Positions 47,064 through 57,067 of a stretch of DNA of 64,000 nucleotides are shown here, piece after piece (position 1 is the first letter of the stretch; every line of letters begins with the position of its first letter). A program made the position numbers and the translations under genes. The DNA is from Buttiauxella gaviniae (GTDB taxonomy: Bacteria > Pseudomonadota > Gammaproteobacteria > Enterobacterales > Enterobacteriaceae): the NCBI RefSeq assembly GCF_040786275.1, contig NZ_JBFMVT010000002.1, forward strand, positions 3,720,001 to 3,784,000, read 5' to 3'. The notes beneath the pieces were generated by a model. That model ran no database searches, was not told the DNA's origin, and was given only the letters and a program-made list of their open reading frames with translations.

Positions 47064-47723
47064 TTGATCAACGTACTTCTTGTTGATGACCACGAACTGG
47101 TGCGCGCAGGGATACGACGCATTCTTGAAGATATCAAAGGGATCAAGATATCAGGTGAAGCAAACTGCGGTGAGGACGCCGTAAAATGGTGCCGCAGCCA
47201 TCCGGTTGATGTAGTCCTGATGGACATGAACATGCCGGGTATTGGTGGCCTTGAAGCGACGCGTAAAATCGCGCGCTATTCAACAGACATCAAAGTGATT
47301 ATGTTGACAATTCACACCGAAAATCCGCTACCTGCAAAAGTGATGCAGGCGGGCGCCGCGGGCTATTTAAGTAAAGGTGCCGCGCCGCAAGATGTGGTGA
47401 ATGCGATTCGTTCGGTTAATGCCGGGCAGCGTTACATTGCGTCTGATATTGCCCAGCAGATGGCATTGAGCCAGATTGAACCGGAAAAAACGGATACCCC
47501 GTTTGCCAGTTTGTCTGAGCGTGAATTACAGATTATGCTGATGATCACCAAAGGCCAGAAGGTCAATGAGATCTCAGAGCAGCTTAATCTCAGCCCAAAA
47601 ACGGTCAACAGTTACCGTTACCGCATGTTTAGTAAGCTGAATATCAGTGGCGATGTTGAGCTGACACACCTGGCCATTCGTCATGGTTTATTCAGCGCGG
47701 AGACGTTAATCAGTAGTGAGTGA
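47064..47723 (+). CDS. uvrY: Response regulator UvrY
   Basis: UvrY (219 residues) is the response regulator of the BarA-UvrY system that activates the csrB/csrC sRNAs. The receiver domain begins [20 protein letters not shown]; the phosphoacceptor Asp is in [12 protein letters not shown] and the LuxR-type helix-turn-helix is [35 protein letters not shown]. The start is TTG, as in E. coli, with a GGAG site upstream. It overlaps uvrC by 8 bases. Confidence 0.96.
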   Translation: MINVLLVDDHELVRAGIRRILEDIKGIKISGEANCGEDAVKWCRSHPVDVVLMDMNMPGIGGLEATRKIARYSTDIKVIMLTIHTENPLPAKVMQAGAAGYLSKGAAPQDVVNAIRSVNAGQRYIASDIAQQMALSQIEPEKTDTPFASLSERELQIMLMITKGQKVNEISEQLNLSPKTVNSYRYRMFSKLNISGDVELTHLAIRHGLFSAETLISSE

Positions 47724-49548
47724 AATCTTTGACCCACGCGCTTTTCTCAAAACCGTCACCAGCCAACCTGGCGTCTACCGCATGTATGACGCCAGCGAAA
47801 CGGTCATTTACGTTGGTAAAGCCAAAGATCTAAAAAAGCGCCTGTCGAGCTACTTCAGGAGCAATCTTGCCAGCCGTAAAACCGAAGCTCTGGTTGCGTT
47901 AATCCAGCATATCGACGTGACGGTCACCCACACCGAAACCGAAGCGTTGCTGCTCGAGCACAACTACATCAAGCTTTATCAGCCGCGCTACAACGTGCTG
48001 CTGCGTGATGACAAATCTTATCCGTTCATTTTCCTTAGCGGTGATACGCACCCTCGATTAGCGATGCATCGTGGCGCGAAGCATGCCAAAGGGGAGTACT
48101 TCGGGCCATTCCCAAATGGCTATGCGGTGCGCGAAACGCTGGCGCTATTGCAAAAAATCTTCCCGATTCGTCAGTGCGAAAACAATGTTTATCGCAACCG
48201 CTCACGTCCTTGCCTGCAATATCAAATTGGCCGCTGTCTGGGCCCGTGTGTTGCGGGTCTGGTCAGCGAAGAAGATTACGCTCAGCAGGTGGAATATGTG
48301 CGTCTGTTCCTGTCCGGTAAAGATGACCAGGTCCTGAATCAGTTGATTGCCAGAATGGAGCAGGCGAGTCAAAACCTGGCGTTTGAAGAGGCCGCGCGCA
48401 TCCGCGACCAGATTCAGGCGGTTCGTCGCGTCACGGAAAAACAGTTTGTTTCCAATACCGGTGATGATCTTGACGTTATCGGCGTATCGTTCGACTCGGG
48501 TATGGCCTGCGTGCATGTTCTTTTTATCCGACAAGGTAAAGTGTTGGGCAGCCGCAGTTACTTCCCGAAAGTGCCAAATGGTACGGAGCTTGCAGAAGTC
48601 GTTGAAACTTTTGTCGGGCAGTTCTATTTGCAGGGCAGCCAGATGCGCACGCTGCCTTCTGAAATCCTGCTGGACTTCAATTTACCGGATAAAACCTTGC
48701 TGTCGGATTCCCTGACCGAACTGGCAGGGCGGCGTATTAACGTGCAGACCAAGCCTCGCGGTGACAGGGCGCGTTATCTTAAACTTGCTCGTACTAACGC
48801 CGCGACGGCGTTGGTCACGCGCCTGGCGCAGCAATCGACTATCCACCAGCGTCTGGCGGCCTTAGCCAGTGTGCTGGAACTGCCAGCAATCAAAAGGATG
48901 GAGTGCTTTGACATCAGCCACACCATGGGGGAGCAAACCATCGCGTCCTGCGTGGTGTTTGATGCCAATGGCCCGTTACGCGCGGAATACCGACGCTATA
49001 ACATTGAAGGCATCACGCCGGGGGATGATTACGCGGCGATGAATCAGGTGTTGCGCCGTCGCTACGGTAAAGCCATCGACGAGAGCAAAGTTCCGGATGT
49101 GATTCTTATTGATGGCGGTAAAGGGCAGTTAGGTCAGGCGAAAACCGTATTTGCTGAACTGGATGTGCCGTGGGATAAACACCATCCTTTGCTGCTGGGT
49201 GTGGCAAAAGGGGCCGATCGTAAAGCAGGGCTGGAAACGCTGTTCTTTGAGCCGGAAGGCGAGGGATTTTCACTCCCGCCAGATTCACCGGCGCTGCATG
49301 TTATCCAGCATATTCGGGATGAATCACATGACCACGCGATTTCCGGCCACCGTAAAAAACGAGCGAAAGTCAAAAATACCAGTGCTCTGGAGACTATCGA
49401 GGGCGTTGGGCCAAAACGTCGCCAGCAATTGTTGAAATATATGGGGGGATTGCAACCATTAAAGAATGCATCCGTGGAAGAAATCGCAAAAGTGCCGGGT
49501 ATCTCGCAAGCGTTGGCAGAAAAGATCTTCTACTCGTTGAAACATTAA
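47716..49548 (+). CDS. uvrC: Excinuclease ABC subunit C, UvrC
   Basis: UvrC (610 residues) makes both incisions in nucleotide excision repair. The N-terminal GIY-YIG domain begins [27 protein letters not shown] UvrB-binding helix ([25 protein letters not shown]), an RNase H-like C-terminal endonuclease domain ([21 protein letters not shown]) and tandem helix-hairpin-helix motifs at the end are present. It starts with GTG inside the end of uvrY. Confidence 0.97.
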   Translation: MSEIFDPRAFLKTVTSQPGVYRMYDASETVIYVGKAKDLKKRLSSYFRSNLASRKTEALVALIQHIDVTVTHTETEALLLEHNYIKLYQPRYNVLLRDDKSYPFIFLSGDTHPRLAMHRGAKHAKGEYFGPFPNGYAVRETLALLQKIFPIRQCENNVYRNRSRPCLQYQIGRCLGPCVAGLVSEEDYAQQVEYVRLFLSGKDDQVLNQLIARMEQASQNLAFEEAARIRDQIQAVRRVTEKQFVSNTGDDLDVIGVSFDSGMACVHVLFIRQGKVLGSRSYFPKVPNGTELAEVVETFVGQFYLQGSQMRTLPSEILLDFNLPDKTLLSDSLTELAGRRINVQTKPRGDRARYLKLARTNAATALVTRLAQQSTIHQRLAALASVLELPAIKRMECFDISHTMGEQTIASCVVFDANGPLRAEYRRYNIEGITPGDDYAAMNQVLRRRYGKAIDESKVPDVILIDGGKGQLGQAKTVFAELDVPWDKHHPLLLGVAKGADRKAGLETLFFEPEGEGFSLPPDSPALHVIQHIRDESHDHAISGHRKKRAKVKNTSALETIEGVGPKRRQQLLKYMGGLQPLKNASVEEIAKVPGISQALAEKIFYSLKH

Positions 49549-49605
49549 GGCCTCTGTAGCAACATAGAGACAATTTCCACTTACGACAGACAGTTAACCA
49601 GCACT

Positions 49606-50163
49606 ATGCAATTTAATATCCCAACATTGCTTACTCTGTTTCGTATCATCCTTATCCCATTCTTTGTGCTGGCTTTTTATCTGCCGTTTAGCTGGGCGCC
49701 ATTCCTATGTGCGTTTATCTTCTGGTTTGCCGCAATCACTGACTGGTTTGATGGTTTTCTGGCGCGTCGCTGGAACCAAAGCACACGCTTTGGCGCTTTC
49801 CTCGACCCTGTGGCCGATAAAGTCATGGTTGTTGTTGCGCTAGTGCTGGTGGTTGAACACTATCACGCGTGGTGGGTCACACTCCCCGCCGCCACCATGA
49901 TTGCCCGTGAGATCATTATTTCTGCATTGCGCGAATGGATGGCGGAAATTGGCAAACGCAGCAGCGTTGCCGTCTCCTGGATTGGTAAAACCAAAACAAT
50001 GGCCCAAATGCTCGCCCTGATTGGTATGCTCTGGCGTCCAAATATGTGGATTGAATACGCGGGGATTGGCTTGTTCTTTATCGCTGCGGTACTGACGTTC
50101 TGGTCAATGTTCCAGTATCTGAAAGCGGCAAGCAAAGACCTGCTCGACAATTCCGGCGCTTAA
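49606..50163 (+). CDS. pgsA: Phosphatidylglycerophosphate synthase PgsA
   Basis: PgsA (185 residues) is the inner-membrane enzyme that joins CDP-diacylglycerol and glycerol-3-phosphate. The CDP-alcohol phosphotransferase motif, D-x2-D-G-x2-A-R...G-x3-D-x3-D, is seen in [32 protein letters not shown]. In E. coli the glyW-cysT-leuZ tRNA operon follows directly; here a tRNA-Asn and about 9.7 kb intervene. Confidence 0.97.
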   Translation: MQFNIPTLLTLFRIILIPFFVLAFYLPFSWAPFLCAFIFWFAAITDWFDGFLARRWNQSTRFGAFLDPVADKVMVVVALVLVVEHYHAWWVTLPAATMIAREIIISALREWMAEIGKRSSVAVSWIGKTKTMAQMLALIGMLWRPNMWIEYAGIGLFFIAAVLTFWSMFQYLKAASKDLLDNSGA

Positions 50164-50199
50164 TCTGGCCTGAATCTGATTTAACCGCCATTTTTCAGA

Positions 50200-50228
50200 A
50201 AGCATGAGTTAACGCTCATGCTTTTTTT
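50200..50228 (+). terminator. Rho-independent terminator of pgsA
   Basis: AGCATGAG and CTCATGCT arms with a 6-base loop are followed by TTTTTTT. Confidence 0.9.
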
Positions 50229-50254
50229 GATCGCGCCAACCTGAATTTCAAATG

Positions 50255-50286
50255 CAAAAAAGCCCGCTTAGTTTCCTAAGCAGGCT
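50255..50286 (-). terminator. Terminator of the first tRNA-Asn gene
   Basis: On the minus strand AGCCTGCTTAG and CTAAGCGGGCT (one G-U pair) are followed by TTTTTT, 9 bases after the tRNA CCA end. It pairs with the pgsA terminator in a convergent arrangement. Confidence 0.85.
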
Positions 50287-50294
50287 TTCGAATT

Positions 50295-50370
50295 TGGCTC
50301 CTCTGACTGGACTCGAACCAGTGACATACGGATTAACAGTCCGCCGTTCTACCGACTGAACTACAGAGGA
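50295..50370 (-). tRNA. tRNA-Asn (anticodon GUU)
   Basis: The 76-base minus-strand sequence starts TCCTCTGTAGTTCAGTCGG, has the anticodon loop CTGTTAATC and TTCGAGTCC T-loop, and ends with encoded CCA. It is identical to the copy at 53882-53957. tRNA-Asn genes near amn and nac/cbl are common integration sites in enterics. Confidence 0.97.
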
Positions 50371-50388
50371 ATCGTGTGAACGGGGCGC

Positions 50389-50417
50389 ATAGTAACGAGC
50401 GGCGGCAGGGTTGTCAA
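50389..50417 (-). promoter_or_regulatory. Promoter of the first tRNA-Asn gene
   Basis: On the minus strand TTGACA, a 17-base spacer and TACTAT are followed by a GC-rich discriminator (GCGCCCC), the pattern of stringently controlled stable-RNA promoters. Confidence 0.88.
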
Positions 50418-50502
50418 AGGCTGTTTAGAAGAAACGTGTTTGATTGCTGGTTTAATCAGCAAAAAGTAGAAAAGAGCCGCAAAGCGCGGCTCTTTGAAGG
50501 AT

Positions 50503-52281
50503 TTACGCGCGTTGCGTCCGTACCGGCGCTGTCGCTTCGAACAGCCACGGCCGGGCATCGCTGGAAACCAGTGGCGACAATTTCTCGCGTACATGCTGGT
50601 GGTATTCATCCAGCCAGGCAATTTCCTGCTCGCTCATGAGCGGCAATTCAACCGCACTTAAATCGATAGGGATTAGCGTTAGCGAGGCGAACTTGCAGAA
50701 GCCCGCTTGCGAGGCGACAACTTCCACCTGGTTTTCGATACGAATCCCGTGGCTGCCCGCGAGGTAATAACCCGGTTCAATGGTGAGAATATTGCCCGGC
50801 ACCATTGGCCACGGGTTCACTTTCTTCGCCATACGATGCGGGTTTTCATGAATCAGCAGGTAGTGCCCCACGCCGTGTCCGGTGCCGTGGTCATAATCCA
50901 GCCCCAGTTCCCATAGCGGGCGGCGGGCAAACGCATCTAACTGATGCCCTTGGGTGCCTTCCGGGAATTGCAGTGAAATAAGCGACAGAAAACCTTTTAA
51001 CACCGCGGTGTAATGCAGGCGGCGCTGCCCATCTAACTGACCAAAGTTCAGCGTGCGCGTGGCATCCGTCGTTCCGTTGAAATACTGTCCGCCAGAGTCA
51101 TTGAGGTAAAATTCATTGCTGGTGATGGCTGCGTTGGTTTCCGGCGCGCTGTGGTAATGGCACATGGCTGCGTTACCGGCGGCTGCAGAAATTGTCCCAA
51201 AACTCTGCTCGAGGAAGTTGTCGCACTCCTGACGAAATGCGAGCTGTTTTTCCTGGGCTTCGAGTTCGGTTATCGGGTTGCCTGCGGCCTCCCGCAGCGG
51301 AACTTCGTGGCTGAGCCAGGCGAGGAAATTGACCCAGGCCGCGCCATCCTGAACATGACTTGCGCGATAACCTTCCAGTTCGGTCTCATTTTTATTGGCT
51401 TTCATCAACGTGATGGGATCGGCCTGCCACTTGATGTCACCGCCGCCAGTTTCTACTGCAAAACGGACGGCAACCGGCGCATTATCGCCATCCAGCAAGA
51501 AGCTTTTACCCGCAGCAAGCTGTTGGCAGCGCGTCAGAAAATCTTCTGGATTTTGTACAGTGACCGCTTCCCGCACTTCGCTATCAAGCTGTTGTAGCTT
51601 AGCTGAGTCAACAAACCACTCAACGGCACCGTCGTTTTTCACCAACGCAAAAGAGAGTGGCACCGGGCTCATGGCGATGTCTGACCCGCGTACATTCAGC
51701 AGCCAGGCAATATTATCCGGCAACGTCAAAGCCAAATAATCCGCTCCTTCCTGAGTCAACGCGTGGGCAACACGCGCGCATTTAGACGCGCTGGATTCGC
51801 CGCTAATCGCATCTGGCATCTGGCGTATCGCACCCTGAGGGGCTGCGGGGCGAGTACTCCAGATTTCATTAAGGGGATCGTCGTTAACCGCAACCAGATC
51901 GCAGCCGCTGGTGCGCAGGTTTTCGTATTGACTGTTAACCATCAGCATCGGCTCAAAGGCGATGCGTTTCCCTGCTGGCAGGTTATCGCGCATCCACAAA
52001 TGAACAGGTTCATCGTGCAGATGATGGATTTCAAACTCGTCCACATTCACTTGCTGACGAGCCTGAACCTGGTAGCGACCATCGACTAACAGCAGGGCGC
52101 GATCCGCAAGAATAAGAGCCAGGCCCGCGGAACCGTCAAAGCCGCTGATAAACGCCAGTTTGTCGTCAAACGGGGCGCTGTATTCGCTTTGATGCGCATC
52201 GGCGCGGGGGATCAGCATGCCATCAAGATCACGCGCGTTAAGCAGGCTGCGCAACGCAGCCAGGGAGGATGTGTGTTGCAT
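50503..52281 (-). CDS. Xaa-Pro aminopeptidase (M24B family)
   Basis: A 592-residue metallopeptidase of the long aminopeptidase P type, with two N-terminal creatinase-like domains and a C-terminal pita-bread domain. Metal ligands are visible in order: YLNDSGGQY (Asp), GTTDATRT (Asp), HGVGHYLLIHE (His), LTIEPGYY (Glu) and RIENQVEV (Glu). It removes an N-terminal residue preceding proline. It has no signal peptide. It is longer than E. coli PepP and is not a standard E. coli K-12 gene at this location. It lies 12 bases after amn and may be co-transcribed with it. Confidence 0.9.
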   Translation of the reverse strand: MQHTSSLAALRSLLNARDLDGMLIPRADAHQSEYSAPFDDKLAFISGFDGSAGLALILADRALLLVDGRYQVQARQQVNVDEFEIHHLHDEPVHLWMRDNLPAGKRIAFEPMLMVNSQYENLRTSGCDLVAVNDDPLNEIWSTRPAAPQGAIRQMPDAISGESSASKCARVAHALTQEGADYLALTLPDNIAWLLNVRGSDIAMSPVPLSFALVKNDGAVEWFVDSAKLQQLDSEVREAVTVQNPEDFLTRCQQLAAGKSFLLDGDNAPVAVRFAVETGGGDIKWQADPITLMKANKNETELEGYRASHVQDGAAWVNFLAWLSHEVPLREAAGNPITELEAQEKQLAFRQECDNFLEQSFGTISAAAGNAAMCHYHSAPETNAAITSNEFYLNDSGGQYFNGTTDATRTLNFGQLDGQRRLHYTAVLKGFLSLISLQFPEGTQGHQLDAFARRPLWELGLDYDHGTGHGVGHYLLIHENPHRMAKKVNPWPMVPGNILTIEPGYYLAGSHGIRIENQVEVVASQAGFCKFASLTLIPIDLSAVELPLMSEQEIAWLDEYHQHVREKLSPLVSSDARPWLFEATAPVRTQRA

Positions 52282-52293
52282 TAATATTTTCTC

Positions 52294-53754
52294 TTAGCGG
52301 AAAGGGGGTTCATTAAAGGTGCGCAGTTTGCGCGAATGCAGACGTTCGCCTTCGGCTCGCAGCAAATCAATGGCGCAAATACCGATTTGCAGGTGCTCAG
52401 AGATCGCCCCTTCATAGAACCGGTTGGCCTGGCCGGGGAGCTTTATCTCACCGTGAAGCGGTTTATCGGAAACGCACAGCAGCGTGCCATACGGTACGCG
52501 GAAGCGATAACCCTGGGCGGCAATCGTTGCGCTTTCCATATCAATCGCAACGGCGCGGCTCAAATTAAAACGCAGCGCCGAGGCGGAGTAGCGCAGTTCC
52601 CAGTTACGGTCGTCGGTGGTGACGACCGTCCCGGTACGCAGGCGCTGTTTAACTTCTTCCCCCGGCATGCCGCTCACAAGCTTAGTGGCGTCATACAGCG
52701 CACGCTGAACTTCGGCAATGCTTGGGATAGGAATATCCGGCGGTAACACTGCATCCAGAACGTGATCGTCGCGCAAGTAAGCATGGGCCAGAACGTAATC
52801 GCCAATCGACTGGCTTTCGCGCAGGCCACCGCAGTGACCAATCATCAGCCATGCCGCCGGGCGCAATACCGCCAGGTGATCGCAAATGGTTTTTGCATTG
52901 GACGGGCCTACGCCAATGTTGATAAGCGTAATGCCAGTGCCGTTCGCGTCAATCAGGTGCCAGGCAGGCATTTGGTGTTTCTTCCAGGCGAGATCGGAAA
53001 TCGCTTCTTCAGGTGCCTGGCTGTCGGCGGTTAGCCACACGCCGCCTGCGCAGGAAAGGGCGACGTATGGGCTTTCCGGGTCAAGGATCTGCTGGCAGCC
53101 CCAGCGCACAAATTCATCAACATAACGGGTGTAGTTGGTGAACAGCACAAACGACTGAAAATGTTCAACCGGCGTGCCGGTGTAGTGGCGCAAACGAGCC
53201 AGGGAAAAATCCACGCGGCGTGCATCAAAGTGCGAAAGCGGGTAGAACTCGGTAGGGTGGAACAGGCCGTCGGCTGTCTCATCGCCAATCTGCGCCAGTT
53301 CCGTGGTCGGGAAGTGGCGCGGCAAACCGGCGCTCATTGAGCGGTCCAGCGATAAATTCGAACCATCAATCACATAGGGATACGGAATTTCGTGTCGTGA
53401 TAATCCCACTTCAATTTGTGCGCCGTAGTCTTCATACAGCAGCGTAAGTTGTTCCGCGAGGTAATGGCGAAAAAGTGTGGGGCGGGTGACGGTGGTGGTG
53501 TAGCTGCCGGGATGAGTGAATCGGGCGAAAGCGCGGGTTTTATTCGGGTGGTGAATCGCGCCATCCCAACTGACGCGCAATTCCGGGTAGACAAATAATC
53601 CTGCGGTACGTTTTTCTATTTCTGGAAGGGCACCGTTTTCAACGTACTGGCCAATGGCGTCGCGCAATGCATTGACCGAGGCATCGTACAGCTCCTCTAA
53701 TTTATCAAGGGCCTGGCTTGGGGTAAGGGCAGTGTCGGCTGTCTGATGCGTCAT
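52294..53754 (-). CDS. amn: AMP nucleosidase Amn
   Basis: Amn (486 residues) splits AMP into adenine and ribose-5-phosphate and helps control the AMP pool under phosphate limitation. The C-terminal phosphorylase-like domain includes ANGTGITLINIGVGPSNAKTICDHLAVLRP and the substrate segment AVAIDMESATIAAQGYRFRVPYGTLLCVSDKPLHGE. A good AGGAGAG site precedes the ATG. It lies between two tRNA-Asn genes. Confidence 0.96.
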   Translation of the reverse strand: MTHQTADTALTPSQALDKLEELYDASVNALRDAIGQYVENGALPEIEKRTAGLFVYPELRVSWDGAIHHPNKTRAFARFTHPGSYTTTVTRPTLFRHYLAEQLTLLYEDYGAQIEVGLSRHEIPYPYVIDGSNLSLDRSMSAGLPRHFPTTELAQIGDETADGLFHPTEFYPLSHFDARRVDFSLARLRHYTGTPVEHFQSFVLFTNYTRYVDEFVRWGCQQILDPESPYVALSCAGGVWLTADSQAPEEAISDLAWKKHQMPAWHLIDANGTGITLINIGVGPSNAKTICDHLAVLRPAAWLMIGHCGGLRESQSIGDYVLAHAYLRDDHVLDAVLPPDIPIPSIAEVQRALYDATKLVSGMPGEEVKQRLRTGTVVTTDDRNWELRYSASALRFNLSRAVAIDMESATIAAQGYRFRVPYGTLLCVSDKPLHGEIKLPGQANRFYEGAISEHLQIGICAIDLLRAEGERLHSRKLRTFNEPPFR

Positions 53755-53845
53755 CTTCTCTCCTTAGTCCTGCTTTTCAGTAAGCAGGTTTCGATAGTAT
53801 GTCATCGACGGGAGGGAACGGAAGGGGGGAGCGGGGCTGGAAAAG

Positions 53846-53872
53846 CAAAAAGCCTGCTTAAATAAGCAGGCT
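53846..53872 (-). terminator. Terminator of the second tRNA-Asn gene
   Basis: On the minus strand AGCCTGCTTA and TAAGCAGGCT form a perfect 10-base stem with a 2-4 base loop, followed by TTTTGC. It separates the tRNA from amn transcription. Confidence 0.85.
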
Positions 53873-53881
53873 TCTTAAATT

Positions 53882-53957
53882 TGGCTCCTCTGACTGGACT
53901 CGAACCAGTGACATACGGATTAACAGTCCGCCGTTCTACCGACTGAACTACAGAGGA
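53882..53957 (-). tRNA. tRNA-Asn (anticodon GUU), second copy
   Basis: Identical over all 76 bases to the gene at 50295-50370, in the same orientation, with its own promoter and terminator. The two copies form a direct repeat around amn and the M24 peptidase gene. Confidence 0.97.
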
Positions 53958-53975
53958 ATCGCTTGAACGGGGCGC

Positions 53976-54004
53976 ATATTAACGAGGCATTTCAGGCTTG
54001 TCAA
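53976..54004 (-). promoter_or_regulatory. Promoter of the second tRNA-Asn gene
   Basis: On the minus strand TTGACA, a 17-base spacer and TAATAT, then GCGCCCC. It has the same layout as the first copy with a different spacer sequence. Confidence 0.88.
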
Positions 54005-54148
54005 AGCCTCTCATCACTACCTTTGTTCGTTTGCTGATAAAACAAGCAAACGAGGCCGTCCGAGCGTGCAGACATATCTTTACAGCGCATTTGTTGCCAA
54101 ACCGGAACGACTGACTAAGATAAGCGGTTCAATTGGAGTGAGGGATTC

Positions 54149-54523
54149 ATGAATAAGCGGCAGCATTTAGCAAAGTGGTTTTTGTTCCTGGCCTGTCTGG
54201 TGGTGCTTGTTTGCACCGCGCAGCGCATGGCGGGGCTGCATGCTTTGCAAATGAACGCTGCGCAAAGCGTCATGTTTTCGCAAAACGCTGTTCCCGATGT
54301 TTCCAATATTGACGATGCCTCCCCGGTTACGCCTTGCGAACTGAGTGCCAAATCATTGCTTGCCGCACCGCCTGTGCTGTTTGAAAGCGCGCTGTTTATT
54401 TTCAGCCTGATCCTTACCCTGCTTGCGCCGCTTGAGGCGAAACCTTCATCCGTTGCCCCCGCACGGGCATTTTCTTCGCCCACCCTCAGAGTCCATCTGC
54501 GATTTTGCGTTTTCCGTGAATGA
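54149..54523 (+). CDS. scsA: ScsA-like small membrane protein
   Basis: A 124-residue protein with an N-terminal hydrophobic segment (AKWFLFLACLVVLVCTAQRMAGL) and a second one near residues 77-93 (LFESALFIFSLILTLLAPL). A CELSAK motif follows the first periplasmic loop. Length, location before scsB and this motif fit Salmonella ScsA, part of the suppressor of copper sensitivity locus. Its role is not settled; ScsA is linked to copper and peroxide tolerance. The 49-base gap to scsB suggests one operon or closely spaced promoters. Confidence 0.78.
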   Translation: MNKRQHLAKWFLFLACLVVLVCTAQRMAGLHALQMNAAQSVMFSQNAVPDVSNIDDASPVTPCELSAKSLLAAPPVLFESALFIFSLILTLLAPLEAKPSSVAPARAFSSPTLRVHLRFCVFRE

Positions 54524-54572
54524 AAAACCGGCTGTTTAACACTGGTCGATAATTCATTTACGGAGAAAAAAT

Positions 54573-56456
54573 ATGTTGAGTCTTTTCAGGCAGGCATTGC
54601 TCTGCCTTTTACTGCTATGGCTGCCCTTTTCCTGGGCGGCGGAAAGTGGCTGGCTGCGTTCTGCTGAAAACAGTCATGCCAGCGTGCGTCTGCGGGCTGA
54701 TTCGTCCCCGCAGGGCGAAGCACAGGTTTTACTGGATATTAAGCTCGCCGAGGGCTGGAAAACCTATTGGCGTTCACCGGGGGATGGGGGAGTCGCGCCG
54801 GGCATTACCTGGCATGAACCTGTGAAATCTGCCCGCTGGTTTTGGCCTGTGCCGCAACGGTTTGACGTGGCGGGTATTACCACGCAGGGTTATCACAACG
54901 AGGTTAGCATTCCGCTAACGCTTGAAGGCAAAATGCCTGCGAAAATCGCGGGCGTATTGACCTTATCCACCTGCAAAGATGTTTGCCTTTTAACGGATTT
55001 CCCTTTTGAAATTACGCCAGATAACAGCGGTGCCAGTTTTGCGCATGACTTCGCTCAGGCGATGGGGAAAGTGCCTCTGCCTAATGGCCTGACGGACAAT
55101 CTTAAAGCCGGTTATCACAATGCGGGGCTGATAGTGCAGGCCACGCGGGCGGCAGGCTGGCAAAAACCTGAACTGTTTCTGAATATGCCGGAAGATGCCA
55201 GTTTTGGTAAGCCAAAATACCGCGTCGAGGGTGAAACGCTGTGGGCAACGATTCCGGTTAGCGACGGCTGGGACGGCGCGGGCCCCGATTTGCGCGGGCG
55301 CGATCTTTCGCTGGTTATTGCAGATAACGGCGTAGCTCAACAAAGCCGTGTGCTGATAGCCGATGCGCCCCTTATGCCGAATGCGGATAACGACTTTGAA
55401 CTGTGGCAAGTATTGCTCCTGGCATTGTTGGGCGGGTTCATCCTCAATTTAATGCCGTGTGTTTTGCCGGTGTTGGGTATGAAATTGGGCTCGGTTCTGC
55501 TGGTGGAAAAGCAGGATCGGCGGGTGATACGTCAGCAATTCCTTGCCTCGTTTGCCGGTATTCTCGTGTCGTTTATGGCGCTGGCACTGTTAATGACGGT
55601 GTTGCGTTTGACGAATCAGGCGGTGGGGTGGGGGATCCAGTTCCAGAGCGTCTGGTTTATCGGGTTTATGGCGATAGTCATGCTGGTTTTCAGCGCCAAC
55701 CTGTTTGGGCTATTTGAGTTTCGACTCTCTTCAAAAGTGACGACCAAACTCGCCACGCAGGGCGGCAGCGGCATGAGCGGGCATTTCTGGCAGGGGGCGC
55801 TGGCCACGCTTTTGGCTACGCCATGCAGTGCGCCGTTCCTCGGAACCGCAGTGGCTGTAGCTCTGGCTTCTTCGTTGCCCGTGCTGTGGGGAATTTTCGT
55901 TGCGCTCGGCGTGGGGATGAGCCTGCCGTGGCTGCTGATTGCTGCGCGTCCGTCCCTGGCATTACGTTTGCCGCGACCAGGCCGCTGGATGCTTTGGCTG
56001 CGCCGGGCGCTGGCCGTCATGATGTTGGGGTCGGCACTATGGTTGGCGAGCCTGTTGCCGGTTCATTTTAGTTCAACGACCAATGCGTCAGCGAAAGAAA
56101 ACATCGCCTGGCAACCGCTCAGCGAACAAGCGATTGCCGATGCCCTGGCGCAAAATAAACGCGTGTTTATTGATGTCACTGCGGACTGGTGCATTACCTG
56201 CAAAATTAATAAGTTAAACGTTCTTTCTCGCGATGATGTGCAGGCCGTATTGCAACAACCGGATGTGGTTGCGCTACGCGGTGACTGGACGCTCCCTTCC
56301 GAAGCAATCACTACGTTTCTCAAACAACGCGGCCAGTCCGGCGTGCCGTTTAATCAGGTTTATGGCCCAAAGATGACAGACGGTAAAGCACTGCCAACCC
56401 TGTTAACACGTGACTCTGTGCTCAATACGCTGACTCAAGCGCAAGGAGATAAATAA
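54573..56456 (+). CDS. scsB: Membrane thiol reductant transporter ScsB
   Basis: ScsB (627 residues) passes electrons from cytoplasmic thioredoxin across the membrane to ScsC. It has a signal peptide, an N-terminal DsbD-like periplasmic domain with STCKDVCLL, an eight-helix membrane core with the redox Cys in LMPCVLPVLG and LATPCSAPFLG, and a C-terminal thioredoxin-like domain with ADWCITCK. Cys pairs in all three domains are present, so the relay looks complete. The stop overlaps the scsC start by one base. Confidence 0.93.
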   Translation: MLSLFRQALLCLLLLWLPFSWAAESGWLRSAENSHASVRLRADSSPQGEAQVLLDIKLAEGWKTYWRSPGDGGVAPGITWHEPVKSARWFWPVPQRFDVAGITTQGYHNEVSIPLTLEGKMPAKIAGVLTLSTCKDVCLLTDFPFEITPDNSGASFAHDFAQAMGKVPLPNGLTDNLKAGYHNAGLIVQATRAAGWQKPELFLNMPEDASFGKPKYRVEGETLWATIPVSDGWDGAGPDLRGRDLSLVIADNGVAQQSRVLIADAPLMPNADNDFELWQVLLLALLGGFILNLMPCVLPVLGMKLGSVLLVEKQDRRVIRQQFLASFAGILVSFMALALLMTVLRLTNQAVGWGIQFQSVWFIGFMAIVMLVFSANLFGLFEFRLSSKVTTKLATQGGSGMSGHFWQGALATLLATPCSAPFLGTAVAVALASSLPVLWGIFVALGVGMSLPWLLIAARPSLALRLPRPGRWMLWLRRALAVMMLGSALWLASLLPVHFSSTTNASAKENIAWQPLSEQAIADALAQNKRVFIDVTADWCITCKINKLNVLSRDDVQAVLQQPDVVALRGDWTLPSEAITTFLKQRGQSGVPFNQVYGPKMTDGKALPTLLTRDSVLNTLTQAQGDK

Positions 56457-57067
56457 TGAAAACGATCATCACTTTTTGGGTGCTGCTGCTGACAACGTTT
56501 AGCGCAACTGCCGCCACGCCATCCAATGAAGAGCAATTGCAGGAGATGATTTTCCAGGCGTTGTATCACGACCCCGCTAGCCCGCGGATAGGCGCAACTT
56601 CGCCGAAACTGACGCTTATCTCTTTTACCGACTACAACTGCCCTTACTGCAAAAAATTTGATCCCATGCTGGAGAAGATCGTCGAGAAATATCCTGATGT
56701 CGCCGTGGTATTTAAGCTGCTGCCGTTTCGCGGTGAGTCCTCTTCACTTGCCTCACGCGTGGCGCTGACGACCTGGCGGGAAAACCCACAGCAGTTCCTT
56801 GCGTTACATCAAAGTCTGATGTCCAAAAAGGGGAATCACACCGCGGGCACCATTGATGCGGCAGTCGCAAAAAGTGGCGCTACGCCGCTCAAGCCGGACG
56901 AGCTGAGTCAGGAAACGTTGAATCTCAATCTGCAACTGGCGCGCGTGGTTGGTGTGGAGGGGACGCCAGCAACCCTGGTTGGCGATACTTTGCTGGCGGG
57001 CGCGGTGCCATGGGAATCGTTGGATCAACTGGTAAAAGAGAAGCGAGAGCAGGCCAATGAAAAGTAA
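56456..57067 (+). CDS. scsC: Periplasmic DsbA/DsbG-like thiol oxidoreductase ScsC
   Basis: ScsC (203 residues) is a periplasmic thiol-disulfide protein kept reduced by ScsB, and binds or protects against copper. It has a signal peptide (cleaved near FSATAATP), the active site FTDYNCPYCKKF and the cis-Pro loop VEGTPATLV. It overlaps scsD by 11 bases. Confidence 0.93.
   Translation: MKTIITFWVLLLTTFSATAATPSNEEQLQEMIFQALYHDPASPRIGATSPKLTLISFTDYNCPYCKKFDPMLEKIVEKYPDVAVVFKLLPFRGESSSLASRVALTTWRENPQQFLALHQSLMSKKGNHTAGTIDAAVAKSGATPLKPDELSQETLNLNLQLARVVGVEGTPATLVGDTLLAGAVPWESLDQLVKEKREQANEK

Noticed and set aside
50371..53881. Genomic island between the two tRNA-Asn genes
   Set aside because: amn is core and GC content looks normal; no integrase or attachment scar is visible, so I kept it only as a repeat observation.
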